Positions 17,301 through 26,881 are shown, counted from the stretch's first letter. The stretch is 64,000 nucleotides of DNA from Psychrosphaera sp. F3M07 (GCF_018860345.1 NZ_JAHKPJ010000020.1:44550-108549), one strand, 5' to 3'. The notes: generated by a model from the sequence alone, not told the origin. Numbers and translations: made by a program.

Positions 17301-17830
17301 GCAGCATCATCGATACCTTATACGAATTAAAATACAATCCATTTGAGTATGGTCCTTATCTCGCCTCTTTTTATACATGTTTAGATGAATCCGAAAACAA
17401 TTTGTTGCTCGCTCAACTAGTGATTCCGTTGTGCAGCCATTCATTTTTTTCTCTAAAGCTGAACAGTTCAAATATTAATAGCACAATTTTCACCATTTTT
17501 AATGGCGAAACAAAGCTTAAAACGGAGCTTGATAGAGATAAGTATAAAAGTTCTATCCTGAAACCTAACCAAGAGAAAATCAAACACAGAGACTTGCTCT
17601 ACGACCTTCAGGAACGCATCGACGGTTTACAAAAATTAACAGAGCAATGTATTCAATATTGCTTAATAAACGACTGGCTATCAGTCGATGAAAATAATTT
17701 GTCTTTAAGTAAAAGTGACAGTTCTAATTCAGTATTTACCCAAAAAAAATGTGCAGAAAAACTAGGTCAATTATTTAGCGGTCACTCAGTGGTCGAGATT
17801 TATGCGTTTTTAGGAGTGAAACCGCGATGA
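17297..17830 (+). CDS. ABC-3C system middle component
   Basis: A 177-residue protein between the nuclease-like effector and the ABC ATPase, with ATGA overlaps on both sides, so all three are translationally coupled. It is helical and has no catalytic motif that I can see. The N-terminus (YELKYNPFEYGPYLASFY) and an alternating helical body fit the ABC-3C middle components, which are thought to bridge the effector and the ATPase. The assignment rests mainly on gene order and size. Confidence 0.62.
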   Translation: MSSIIDTLYELKYNPFEYGPYLASFYTCLDESENNLLLAQLVIPLCSHSFFSLKLNSSNINSTIFTIFNGETKLKTELDRDKYKSSILKPNQEKIKHRDLLYDLQERIDGLQKLTEQCIQYCLINDWLSVDENNLSLSKSDSSNSVFTQKKCAEKLGQLFSGHSVVEIYAFLGVKPR

Positions 17831-19842
17831 AAACCCTTATTCATGAAATTGGCGTGATTGATAATCAAGGAGTCAAACACCCTGTTAATTTTCAAGCAGG
17901 GCTAAATGTTGTTACCGGAAAGTCATCGACTGGTAAAAGTGCCTTGATTGAAATATTTGATTACTGCTTTGGCAGTGGTGAAAACACCATACCTAAAGGA
18001 GTGATCACTGATAGTGCTACCATTTATTACGTAGCACTTGCTGTTAATGACAAAAGCATGGTGATTGCGCGCGATCCTAAGACTCCAACTAAAGCTTTTT
18101 TTCGTAGAATAGAGCCATTCAATACAGAAGAAATTCAACTACACTATTTTAGCGCTAACTACTTTAGACCATTGGAAGACTTTAAACATTATATAAGAGA
18201 CGAATTTTTCTTAGATATTGATGATGTCGATGAATCTTTAGCAGCTAGAGCAAATAGGCGATTTAATCAAAAAGCACCTCGACCATCTATTCGTAGCTTT
18301 TCATCATTCATGCTTCAACATCAAAACTTGGTTGCTAATAAACATGCGCTATTTTATCGATTCGATGAAAAGGAAAAGCGCGATCAGGCTATTGAGCATA
18401 CCAAGATATTTTTAGGGCTAGTCAATCAAAAGTTCTTTCATCTATCACAAGAGAAAGAGCGATTAACCGCAGAAGTTAGACGTTTAGAGCGAAGTAAAGA
18501 AACTAACAAACGCGCAGTAGACAGCTACAAACAAAAAGTCGGCCCAGAGTTGAGTCAACTATATGCTTTGATGGGGTTTGAAGAAGAGCCGCTTTTATTG
18601 GAAAAAGTGCTTCGCCACCCGCAAAATGCGAAAGATGAACTTGATGAAGTAATAGTGCCGGAGAAGATCAACCATAACTCCGATGCTATTACTCAACGGT
18701 ATAATCAATTAAAACTAGAGCGCACCCAGAAGACGTCTCAGTTAAGAAGATTACAACGTCAAACAGCCTCAATTAACAAACATATAGGAGAAGAAGAACG
18801 CTTCTCTAATAACGTAAAGCAGTTTAGTACACCAACACACGTTCATATTTCAGCTTCTGTGTGTCCATTTTGCAAAACTGAAAAAGACACGCTACAACAA
18901 AGTGCAGAAAAGCTACAGCAAGCTATCACAAAGGTGTCTGGCAACCTTGCTCAAGCTCGTCCTATGAAAGCAAAGTTCGAATCCTCACTAGTGACTATTC
19001 AGCGCGATACCGAGCATTTAAACAACGAATTGATGGCCTTAAGTAAACAAATTGAAGATGTTGAAGCCACAGAAGAAAAAATAGCTAAAAACAAAAGCCT
19101 TTATGAAAATATCATTATGCAAAAAGCGAAACTTTTCGCTCTTTTAGACTCGCTAAACATGTCTGACGATTCTGATATAGAAAAGAGCTTGAAAGTACTA
19201 CGAAAACAATTAAAGCAAATCAACGAAAGCCTTAAAGAATATGATGTAGAAAAGGGATTAAAAAATGCATCAATAAAGGTAAACAAATATATGACTGATA
19301 TAGGCAGTCATTTTGAATTTGAGACAAGCTACAAGCCAATTAATCTCCATTTTTCATTTGAGACTTTTGACCTTTATCATTTAACACCTAAAGGCGAAAA
19401 GATTTACCTGCGTTCAATGGGTAGTGGTGCAAACTGGCTTTACTGCCATGTAACGTTATTTTTAGCATTACATAAATATTTTGCTGAATTAGGAAGCAAG
19501 TGTGCGATACCTTCTTTATTATTCCTAGATCAGCCAACCCAAGTTTACTTTCCTAATTTCACACGTGATAACGCTGATACCTTTGATGAGCAAAAAAGCA
19601 CGGAAGCTAAGCAAAGAACTGAGAAGGAGCGTCCCGTCGATGAAGATATTAAGGCGGTTGAGAACCTTTTTAGTCAGCTATCTATCTATTGTAATGAACT
19701 TGAATCAAGCAATGGCTTTAGCCCGCAAATTATTGTTACCGATCATGCGGACAATTTAGAGCTATCAAATGGAGTTAAATTTGAATCCTTAGTCAATGGA
19801 AACCGTTGGCGTAAAAGAGGCTTAATTGATCCTGTCAGTTAA
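17827..19842 (+). CDS. ABC-3C ATPase, DUF3732/Rad50-SMC-like
   Basis: An ABC-type ATPase of 671 residues with a Rad50/SMC-like layout. Walker A is VTGKSSTGKSALIEIFDYCF (about residues 30-49). Long coiled-coil arms (about 205-330 and 350-490) flank a zinc-hook-like CPFC. The C-terminal half has an ABC signature-like MGSGANW and a Walker B-like LLFLDQPT. These match DUF3732 proteins, the ATPases of ABC-3C systems. It probably senses invading DNA or a structural cue and licenses the nuclease-like partner. The usual Walker B glutamate is glutamine (DQ), as in RecF/Rad50-like relatives that I know less well. Confidence 0.8.
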   Translation: MKTLIHEIGVIDNQGVKHPVNFQAGLNVVTGKSSTGKSALIEIFDYCFGSGENTIPKGVITDSATIYYVALAVNDKSMVIARDPKTPTKAFFRRIEPFNTEEIQLHYFSANYFRPLEDFKHYIRDEFFLDIDDVDESLAARANRRFNQKAPRPSIRSFSSFMLQHQNLVANKHALFYRFDEKEKRDQAIEHTKIFLGLVNQKFFHLSQEKERLTAEVRRLERSKETNKRAVDSYKQKVGPELSQLYALMGFEEEPLLLEKVLRHPQNAKDELDEVIVPEKINHNSDAITQRYNQLKLERTQKTSQLRRLQRQTASINKHIGEEERFSNNVKQFSTPTHVHISASVCPFCKTEKDTLQQSAEKLQQAITKVSGNLAQARPMKAKFESSLVTIQRDTEHLNNELMALSKQIEDVEATEEKIAKNKSLYENIIMQKAKLFALLDSLNMSDDSDIEKSLKVLRKQLKQINESLKEYDVEKGLKNASIKVNKYMTDIGSHFEFETSYKPINLHFSFETFDLYHLTPKGEKIYLRSMGSGANWLYCHVTLFLALHKYFAELGSKCAIPSLLFLDQPTQVYFPNFTRDNADTFDEQKSTEAKQRTEKERPVDEDIKAVENLFSQLSIYCNELESSNGFSPQIIVTDHADNLELSNGVKFESLVNGNRWRKRGLIDPVS

Positions 19843-19877
19843 CTGTTTCATTACTTTAGATCGGAAATATAGTTCAT

Positions 19878-22679
19878 ATGCTTGATAAAAAAAGTGAACA
19901 CTCGTTCGATGTTCTTGATGAAGCTCAGCTAACTCGAATTGAGGCAGTACATAGAGGTTTCTTGTATCAACATTTATATACTGTTGGTTGTTTATTATTA
20001 GCTCAAGAGGCAAACATAGAGTCAACAATAGTTGAATTAGATGAAGACATAGAGCTTTTAAGTAAAAAGAAACGAATATACATACAAGTGAAAACTCGTT
20101 CTAAGCCGATAATCCCTAGCGATGTCTCTGGGGTTATAGAACGCTTTGACATACTACGTAAGGAGCATACTGATGGAAATAGGAAAGGAGAAGCTTTATT
20201 TGTATTGATAGCTAATCAAGAGCCTAGTCCGCAACTTCAGAAAAACATCAATAACAAACTATTTCCTGGTGATATTAAATTTATCTCACCAAAAGCGCCT
20301 TCTGGTTGCGATCCTGCTCTCCCCCCAGCGTGGGAGTCACTCTCTGAAGCTGCAAAATGGTGCACTACGCAAGCCCAAAAATTGAAGTTTTCATTGTTGT
20401 CACCTGACTCACTTATCTGGAAATTGGCGGGACTTGTGCAGCTAGCAGCCACAGGCGATTCGCAGGACATGTCACATGTATTTCAAACTAGGAACTTACC
20501 TAAGTTATTTGAGCAATTACTGATTCAATTACAAGACTTTCCTGAGCCGCCAGAAAATTACGTGGCTCAAATGTGTGAGCCAACTCTCATATCCAATGAA
20601 CGAATACGTATTATTTGTGGCTTATCCGGTTCCGGAAAAACTGCGTGGGCAGCACAAGCAGCTCTCCATAGCTCACAGCTTTGTGCTTACTATGACACTG
20701 GCGATATACCTGCACCTGCACTCGCTAGTACTTTGGTACGTGAACTTGCTGCTAAATTCGCAGGTTCAGACAATGATGGATTTAGAAAAATACTTCTTCC
20801 AGGTGTGAGTGGCTACGATGCTTTAAGAACCTTTGATACATATATTACGCAGCAAGGGACCAATATCCTTCTCGTTATAGATAACTCACACCGTATCCCT
20901 GCTGAAACTATCAGAAACTTATTTAACTCAACTAAATCGATTCACTTTGTACTCCTTTGTCAGCCGAATGAGAGCGTTAGAGAATTAGAATCTCTTATGG
21001 GTATAAATAGAGAAACACTTAAGGGCTGGGATATTGATTCTATAGCAGCTGTAGTTAATATGCTGGGAGGATACGGGACTCCTCAAGGTTTTGAAAATTT
21101 AAAAAACTATACTGGAGGCCTTCCACTTTATGTTCAAAGCGCTGCAAATTTAGCTTCTACAGAATACGAAAACAATATTGATACGCTGTGTGCAGACTTA
21201 ACACAACAAAAATGCAGCACAGAAACTGCACAAGAAATTATTCTCTCACGGATTTATCAAGGCTTAGATAAAGTAATTCAAGATTCATTTGCAATATTTA
21301 GCTTGGCTGACGTCGGATTAAGCACGGATGAAATAGTTACATTGCTCAGTCACTCGCTAAATATACTAACAAATAAAGCTGTCATATATCTTAAAAAAAT
21401 GAGAGCCACAGGAGCTGTAGAGGCTTTTGGGAATAAAACGCTGAAAGTGCATGACTCTCTGAGAGCTCTGGGATTAATTCATTTAAACCTGTTAGATGAG
21501 GAGGTGATACAAACAAGTTTAATCACTTTAAAAGATCTTATTATCTCAAGTTTACATAAAGATCGTGACACTTCTAGATTTGCATTGCTGATCCAGGTTT
21601 TTATTAAACTAAATGACGTTATGGCACTTATCTCAATATCAGGTGAAGAGTTGTTTTATGAGATGGGTATCAATACAGATATTATGGCGAGTATAGAATC
21701 GGCTCTGAACTCCGATGTTTTAGGGGCAGAACATAAGTTTTGGGCTCTGGATGGATTAGTGTTCTCTGCTTTTAGGGAAGGGCATTTTCAAGACGCTCCA
21801 CCAAGACTTGAAGCGATGGAACATCTGATTGTACAAAATGAGTTTAGTTATCGTGAGCACGTAGCTTTTGGCATGAAAAAAATATTACTTGCCGCCGAAA
21901 ATGGTAAGGCTCAAGAGGTTGAGCGACTGAAAGAAGAGTATTCGACGAAACTTCCTGATGCTGAGCACAAACGAATATTCAACTATAACTATGCTATTGC
22001 GTTGTGGAAGCTCAAAAAATACAGAAAAGCCAAGCAGATATGCCAACAAGTCGTTGGAGAGTATTATGATATTTTGGGCATTACCCCTAAAGACGTTCTT
22101 GGCAAAAATTCAGATGTGTTATGGACGATTATCAATCGACCTGAAAATGTACAAGAGCATATCAAACACCTAGCAGATGCATTGGAGCTTTACGCTCGGA
22201 TTTTAGATGAGCTTGGTGAAAATACCTCATTTACGCGCATTCATGCTATGAAATTCTACAATATGACAATGGCTCCAGACTCCATGGTTCGAGTCGGGCA
22301 AGATTTGGCTGATGAATTTGTTGCGAGGAAAGATTATGAAGGAGCTAAAGAGGTAGTTGAGCAACATATTTTACCTGTTGTAAATCAAGCGGGTTTGATA
22401 AACAGGATGGTGCAGGTGAGAAGTCAATATGCTGTCATTCTCGCTTATTGCGGATTACATAATGATGCAGCTTCAGAAATTAAAAATCTGAATCCATATA
22501 ACAAGGGGTTAAGCCGCGAACAGCGCACCGAAATCGAAAACCAGACTGACTTGATTTCACATCTATCCCAAATCGCACACCTGGAAGAAAGCAAAAAGTC
22601 ATTTGGTAAAGTTGGAAGAAACGAACAATGCCCTTGTAGCTCTGGCTTAAAATATAAAAAGTGTCATGGTGTAATTTAA
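19878..22679 (+). CDS. nuclease-STAND NTPase-repeat-SEC-C protein (Avs-like defence)
   Basis: A 933-residue multidomain protein. The N-terminal domain (about 15-130) has LDEDIEL and then IQVKTR, a PD-(D/E)xK-like pattern as in the Cap4/DUF4297 nucleases fused to antiviral STAND proteins. A P-loop NTPase follows, with Walker A GLSGSGKT at 248-255 and Walker B-like ILLVIDNSH. The rest is helical, TPR-like repeats (about 540-880) that should form the sensor. The C-terminus is a SEC-C zinc motif, CPC-(8 residues)-CH (about 919-931). The likely role is recognition of a phage protein and DNA degradation. It follows the ABC-3C unit by 35 bp but has its own weak ribosome site. Confidence 0.75.
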   Translation: MLDKKSEHSFDVLDEAQLTRIEAVHRGFLYQHLYTVGCLLLAQEANIESTIVELDEDIELLSKKKRIYIQVKTRSKPIIPSDVSGVIERFDILRKEHTDGNRKGEALFVLIANQEPSPQLQKNINNKLFPGDIKFISPKAPSGCDPALPPAWESLSEAAKWCTTQAQKLKFSLLSPDSLIWKLAGLVQLAATGDSQDMSHVFQTRNLPKLFEQLLIQLQDFPEPPENYVAQMCEPTLISNERIRIICGLSGSGKTAWAAQAALHSSQLCAYYDTGDIPAPALASTLVRELAAKFAGSDNDGFRKILLPGVSGYDALRTFDTYITQQGTNILLVIDNSHRIPAETIRNLFNSTKSIHFVLLCQPNESVRELESLMGINRETLKGWDIDSIAAVVNMLGGYGTPQGFENLKNYTGGLPLYVQSAANLASTEYENNIDTLCADLTQQKCSTETAQEIILSRIYQGLDKVIQDSFAIFSLADVGLSTDEIVTLLSHSLNILTNKAVIYLKKMRATGAVEAFGNKTLKVHDSLRALGLIHLNLLDEEVIQTSLITLKDLIISSLHKDRDTSRFALLIQVFIKLNDVMALISISGEELFYEMGINTDIMASIESALNSDVLGAEHKFWALDGLVFSAFREGHFQDAPPRLEAMEHLIVQNEFSYREHVAFGMKKILLAAENGKAQEVERLKEEYSTKLPDAEHKRIFNYNYAIALWKLKKYRKAKQICQQVVGEYYDILGITPKDVLGKNSDVLWTIINRPENVQEHIKHLADALELYARILDELGENTSFTRIHAMKFYNMTMAPDSMVRVGQDLADEFVARKDYEGAKEVVEQHILPVVNQAGLINRMVQVRSQYAVILAYCGLHNDAASEIKNLNPYNKGLSREQRTEIENQTDLISHLSQIAHLEESKKSFGKVGRNEQCPCSSGLKYKKCHGVI

Positions 22680-22698
22680 TACGAATATTTGTGTAAAA

Positions 22699-23658
22699 CT
22701 ACAAAGCACTCATTCTGACTACTGAAATATTTTTAATACCTAAGTTTGTTAACTTACTAAAGTGCGTATTTTGATCACCTTCATCGTGGAATGTTACCGT
22801 CCAGTTAGCCGAGTGCTTAATCGACATAGCTAAATGTTTAAAGTAAGGCATGTCAACATCTGCTAACGAATGACCAATTACTATTACTTCGTCTATGCTT
22901 TTCAGGTTTCTAAAAAACATAGCATTACTCGATATTATTGATTCCGTGCACTTAAAAGTTTCATTAGAGTATCGATTGATAGTTTCTTTACCAAGCTCAT
23001 ATGAATAATCAAACTGATCCGACATTTGTTCAGACCAAGCTTCTAAATTCTCAGAGGATAAACCTTCGGGCGGAGACTCTGGCTTTTCTATAAAACTATC
23101 AGGATTAACCCCATGTCCAAGCACTAATTCATCTACACCTCCATCAACTTTTCCATGTATAAACAATACATTCTCATCTGAAATCGAATAGTATCTTGAT
23201 AGGGTATCTGTATAGTTAAATGTTAGGTATCTTGCTTTTTTATCTAGTTTTATTTCTTTCAGTTGATCAAGATTAGGGAATTCAACAGAAAGAATGAACT
23301 CTTTAAACGCGCTGAATAAAGTCGCCGTTAACTTCTCAAGAACAAACTCCATTTCAATTTGAAATGCTCCCCAGTCTCGATCTCTAAAATCGGCAGAACT
23401 TGGATTAGCAAGATAATCAGTATATGCATCTAAAACTGTTTGTGTATCCAATAATGACAGACTATGTTCGAAATCAGACCAAAGAAGATCTCTAATAACT
23501 GATTGATTTTCTGAATTAATGTCCTCGAAACCATAATGTTCTAAAAGTAATTCATATACATCGGAATAATGCTTTTTTAGAAACAACCCAAACGAGATAT
23601 ACGAAGTATTGAGTCCATGATGCAAGTCAAAACCATTCCCAATTACATATAACTTCAT
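22699..23658 (-). CDS. AbiH-family abortive-infection protein
   Basis: A 319-residue AbiH-type protein (PF14253-like), a family first known from lactococcal phage abortive infection. The diagnostic N-terminus is YVIGNGFDLHHGLNTSY (residues 3-19). Other family marks are the ARYLTFNYTDTL segment, FIHGKVDG and the C-terminal VIGHSLADVDMPYF. The biochemical mechanism is not established. The longer frame reaches 23715, but the ATG at 23658 has AGAG just upstream and starts right at the family N-terminus. It converges on the STAND-nuclease gene (19 bp apart) and begins 61 bp inside the repeat block near glmS. Confidence 0.88.
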   Translation of the reverse strand: MKLYVIGNGFDLHHGLNTSYISFGLFLKKHYSDVYELLLEHYGFEDINSENQSVIRDLLWSDFEHSLSLLDTQTVLDAYTDYLANPSSADFRDRDWGAFQIEMEFVLEKLTATLFSAFKEFILSVEFPNLDQLKEIKLDKKARYLTFNYTDTLSRYYSISDENVLFIHGKVDGGVDELVLGHGVNPDSFIEKPESPPEGLSSENLEAWSEQMSDQFDYSYELGKETINRYSNETFKCTESIISSNAMFFRNLKSIDEVIVIGHSLADVDMPYFKHLAMSIKHSANWTVTFHDEGDQNTHFSKLTNLGIKNISVVRMSAL

Positions 23659-23718
23659 AATCTCTTTTCCATAAGATTTAGTTAATGCAGGCCAAGCTAA
23701 GTGTTCAGCCTGCAAAAT

Positions 23719-23793
23719 TCACATCCACTATCCAACTTTGTTTGTCACTTTCCATCCTTGTTTATAACTTTCCAATTTAGTTTGGATGTGACA
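23719..23793 (-). mobile_element. candidate right end of a Tn7-like transposon
   Basis: Read on the minus strand from 23793, the block begins TGTCACATCC and continues as a 20-bp periodic array with consensus GGAAAGTKAYAAACAARRTT. The AAAC boxes lie at 23783, 23763 and 23743, exactly 20 bp apart. A TGT terminus followed by closely packed direct repeats is how TnsB sites are arranged in Tn7-family right ends. It lies 23 bp past the glmS stop, where Tn7 inserts with its right end facing glmS. TCACATCCA recurs inverted at the inner edge (23719-23727). No tns gene and no left end are visible, so this may be a relic or a non-autonomous element. Confidence 0.6.
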
Positions 23794-23816
23794 ACTGAGA
23801 GACTCGACTTGTAAAG

Positions 23817-25649
23817 TTACTCAACCGTAACTGACTTAGCAAGGTTACGTGGTTGGTCAACATCTGTGCCTTTGATAATGGCTACGTAGTAACTTAATAA
23901 TTGCAGCGGTATTGTATAAACAATTGGCGCAATTAACGGGTCTACGTGTGGTACTTCCATCACGCGCATTGTATCGTCACCTTTAAATTGTGCGTCTTTG
24001 TCTGCGAAGACATACAAGATACCGCCACGGGCACGAACTTCTTCAACGTTAGATTTTAACTTCTCTAACAATTCGTTATTTGGTGCAACAACTATGATTG
24101 GCATTTCTGCATCAATTAACGCTAATGGGCCATGTTTTAATTCACCCGCAGCATACGCTTCTGCGTGAATGTACGAAATTTCTTTTAGCTTTAACGCACC
24201 TTCCATCGCAATTGGGTATTGCTCGCCACGTCCCAAAAATAGGCTGTGATGTTTGTCAGCAAACTCTTCTGCTAATTTTTCAATGCCTTGTGCCATTGTC
24301 AGTGTTTCTTCTAGTTTGTTCGGTAAAGTTGCTAATGCCGTTACGATTTGTTTTTGTAACTCAGCACTCATGCCTTTTTGTTTACCTAATGAAGCCGTTA
24401 ACATTAACAATGCCACTAACTGCGTAGTAAAGGCTTTAGTTGACGCCACACCAATTTCAGCACCGGCGTTAGTCATAACGGCCAAGTCAGATTCACGTAC
24501 TAATGATGAACCAGGTACGTTACATACAGTTAAACTGGCTTTATATCCTATCTCTTTTGCTAAACGTAATGCCGCTAATGTATCTGCTGTTTCACCTGAC
24601 TGTGAGATAGTCACAATTAACGAGTTAGCTGGTACAAACGATTTTCTGTATCTAAATTCAGAGGCTATCTCAATGTTACAACTCACATTAGCAAGTGACT
24701 CTAACCAGTAACGCGCAACCATGCCCGAATGGTAAGACGTACCACAAGCAATGATTTGCACATGGTCAATGCCCTGTAAAATTTCTGCGGCGTTTTCACC
24801 TAAGTATTCTTCTATTACTGTGTCTGCATTAATACGATTAAGTAACGTATTACGAACAGCAGCAGGTTGTTCATGAATTTCTTTCATCATGTAGTGACGG
24901 TATTCACCTTTGTCACCCGCATCATGAGTAACGGTAGATTCATTAATTTCACGCTCAACAGGGTTGCCATCCGCATCAAAAATATTAATTTGATCACGAG
25001 TGATCTCGGCAACATCACCTTCTTCTAAAAAGATAAACTGACGTGTCACAGGTAATAATGCTAATTGATCAGAGGCAACAAAGTTCTCTCCAATACCAAC
25101 ACCTATAACTAACGGACTTCCTGAACGCGCAACCACAATACGGTCTGGATTAGCAGGTTCCATAATTACGGTTCCATAAGCACCATCTAACTGTTTCACT
25201 GACATTTGCACTGCGGCTAATAAGCTATCTGTACCTTTACGGTTTTCGTGAACTAAATGCGCGATTACTTCGGTATCGGTTGCAGACGTGAATTCATAAC
25301 CTTTGTTTTGTAATTCTGTACGTAAAGACTCGTGGTTTTCAATAATACCGTTATGCACTAGCGCAATGGCGTCGTTAGACATATGTGGATGAGCATTCGC
25401 TTGTGTTACACCGCCATGGGTTGCCCAACGAGTATGCGCAATACCTGTGGTGCCATTAACTTTTGATAACGCGACCGCATCGGCTAAGTTTTTTACTTTG
25501 CCAACTTCACGCGCACGTTGTAATGAACCATCATTTTCCATTAACGCAACACCCGCAGAATCATATCCACGGTATTCAAGGCGCTTTAGGCCTTCTAATA
25601 AAATATTAACAATATGACGCTCAGCAACACCACCAACGATCCCACACAT
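23817..25649 (-). CDS. glmS: glucosamine-6-phosphate synthase, isomerizing
   Basis: Converts fructose-6-phosphate and glutamine to glucosamine-6-phosphate, the first step toward UDP-GlcNAc. The start is set at 25649 so that the nucleophilic cysteine becomes residue 2 (MCGIVGGV), with GGAGAG upstream. It is 610 residues long, against 609 in E. coli. An N-terminal glutaminase domain (1-240; [11 protein letters not shown] and [13 protein letters not shown] intact) precedes two SIS domains (about 285-600; [21 protein letters not shown]). The C-terminus NLAKSVTVE is the conserved TnsD recognition segment of attTn7. It is probably co-transcribed with the DeoR-family gene 55 bp upstream. Confidence 0.97.
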   Translation of the reverse strand: MCGIVGGVAERHIVNILLEGLKRLEYRGYDSAGVALMENDGSLQRAREVGKVKNLADAVALSKVNGTTGIAHTRWATHGGVTQANAHPHMSNDAIALVHNGIIENHESLRTELQNKGYEFTSATDTEVIAHLVHENRKGTDSLLAAVQMSVKQLDGAYGTVIMEPANPDRIVVARSGSPLVIGVGIGENFVASDQLALLPVTRQFIFLEEGDVAEITRDQINIFDADGNPVEREINESTVTHDAGDKGEYRHYMMKEIHEQPAAVRNTLLNRINADTVIEEYLGENAAEILQGIDHVQIIACGTSYHSGMVARYWLESLANVSCNIEIASEFRYRKSFVPANSLIVTISQSGETADTLAALRLAKEIGYKASLTVCNVPGSSLVRESDLAVMTNAGAEIGVASTKAFTTQLVALLMLTASLGKQKGMSAELQKQIVTALATLPNKLEETLTMAQGIEKLAEEFADKHHSLFLGRGEQYPIAMEGALKLKEISYIHAEAYAAGELKHGPLALIDAEMPIIVVAPNNELLEKLKSNVEEVRARGGILYVFADKDAQFKGDDTMRVMEVPHVDPLIAPIVYTIPLQLLSYYVAIIKGTDVDQPRNLAKSVTVE

Positions 25650-25704
25650 AATTCTCTCCAATATCTATTTAGTTAACGACCCATCTTATTGGCCGTTATC
25701 TGTT

Positions 25705-26478
25705 TTAATTTGTTTTTATAACTAATACGTTTTGAGCCGTAATTAAGCGCTCACTTTCAGCATCAATATCTGTGTCTGTTACTAACACGTCTATGTCTTG
25801 CCAACTCAATTCTAAATTCGGTATTTTTCTATCTAACTTTTCTGACTCAGCCAATACAATCACCTGTTGTGACACTTCTGCCATTACGCGACTTAAGTTG
25901 GTTAATTCATTAAAAGTCGTAGAACCACGGGTAACATCTAAACCAGATGCACCTAAAAATGCTTGATCAAAGTTATAAGCTTTTAACATGCTCTCAGCTA
26001 ACTGACCTTGGAATGAATGCGATTGCGCATCCCAAGTCCCACCTGTCATTAACAAGGTAGGTTCGTTTTCTAGCTCAAGAATATGATTGGCAACTTCTAA
26101 TGAATTACTCATCACCACCAATCCACGCACATGTTGAGCATGAGATAAAACAGCAGACGTTGTACTGCCACTGTCTATAACAATGCGGTTATGATCTTTT
26201 ATCAATGCAGCGGCTGCCTTGGCGATAGCTTGCTTTCGTTTCGAAACTTCCGGCCCCGCTAATTCTGATGAGCCTGTCGGTAAAGCAATAGCGCCACCGT
26301 ATTTACGTAATAATAAGCCATTAGACTCAAGGGCTGTAAGATCTTTACGTATGGTAACTTCAGAGGTATTGAACATAGTCGTTAATTCATCAACAGTAAC
26401 TTCTTGTTGATCATTAACTAATTCAACGATTGAACGTCGGCGGGATTGAGTATTTCTTTTTTGCACAAAAAAAACCAT
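25705..26478 (-). CDS. DeoR/GlpR-family transcriptional regulator
   Basis: A 257-residue DeoR-type regulator. The N-terminal HTH (about 10-65) reads RRRSIVELVNDQQEVTVDEL and then TSEVTIRKDLTALE. The C-terminal sugar-phosphate sensor domain (about 80-240) has IVIDSGSTTSAVLSH, LLMTGG and LGASGLDVTRGSTTFNE. Its place just upstream of glmS in the same direction suggests control of amino-sugar synthesis in response to a sugar phosphate. This pairing recurs in related marine gammaproteobacteria. Start is uncertain: the ATG at 26478 has no clear ribosome site, and a GTG at 26466 would begin nearer the family N-terminus. Confidence 0.9.
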   Translation of the reverse strand: MVFFVQKRNTQSRRRSIVELVNDQQEVTVDELTTMFNTSEVTIRKDLTALESNGLLLRKYGGAIALPTGSSELAGPEVSKRKQAIAKAAAALIKDHNRIVIDSGSTTSAVLSHAQHVRGLVVMSNSLEVANHILELENEPTLLMTGGTWDAQSHSFQGQLAESMLKAYNFDQAFLGASGLDVTRGSTTFNELTNLSRVMAEVSQQVIVLAESEKLDRKIPNLELSWQDIDVLVTDTDIDAESERLITAQNVLVIKTN

Positions 26479-26639
26479 TAAGTTTCGATTCGGAAGATTA
26501 TAGTTTCGAATGAAATTTAATCAAGGCTTTATTTGTAAATCACAGAACATATTTGACTTTTTAATGTTGAAAAATAACAAGCCTGAAATACATTCAAATT
26601 GAATTTAGGAAACGTAAATAAAAAAAGGGAAAATTAAAA

Positions 26640-26804
26640 ATGAATTATACCGACAAAACTTCATTGGGATTTGGTTTGTTGTCAGCAAAACCCTTGTTCG
26701 ATTCTTTTAGACAATCTAAAACACTGTTGATTATGTTTATTGTAGCGCTGAGTTTATTAGGCGGTTTGTGTTTCTTTTTATATAAAATAGCAGGGATGAG
26801 TTAA
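26640..26804 (+). CDS. 54-residue single-pass membrane protein
   Basis: An ATG at 26640 with GGGA about nine bases upstream opens a 54-codon frame. The product has a polar N-terminus, one hydrophobic helix (about residues 28-49, LLIMFIVALSLLGGLCFFLY) and a short tail ending KIAGMS. The arrangement loosely resembles small DUF2970-type proteins, but I do not assign it. It is divergent from the DeoR-type regulator gene and is followed by an inverted repeat. Confidence 0.6.
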   Translation: MNYTDKTSLGFGLLSAKPLFDSFRQSKTLLIMFIVALSLLGGLCFFLYKIAGMS

Positions 26805-26807
26805 TAC

Positions 26808-26832
26808 GACCCTGCACTAGTTCCACAGGGTC
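26808..26832 (+). terminator. inverted repeat after the small membrane protein gene
   Basis: GACCCTG (26808-26814) and CAGGGTC (26826-26832) form a perfect 7-bp stem with an 11-base loop, four bases after the stop at 26804. No T-run follows, so it may stabilise the 3' end rather than terminate on its own. Confidence 0.4.
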
Positions 26833-26881
26833 ACGACGCTTTAAAGTCTTCTAACCTTCAAGCTTTTTAGCTTTATCGCCT

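Noticed and set aside
20469-20479. TGTCACATG, similar to the Tn7-like terminus
   Set aside because: It lies inside the STAND-nuclease coding sequence, is not followed by 20-bp repeats and has no ACTGA duplication next to it, so it is a chance match and not the left end.
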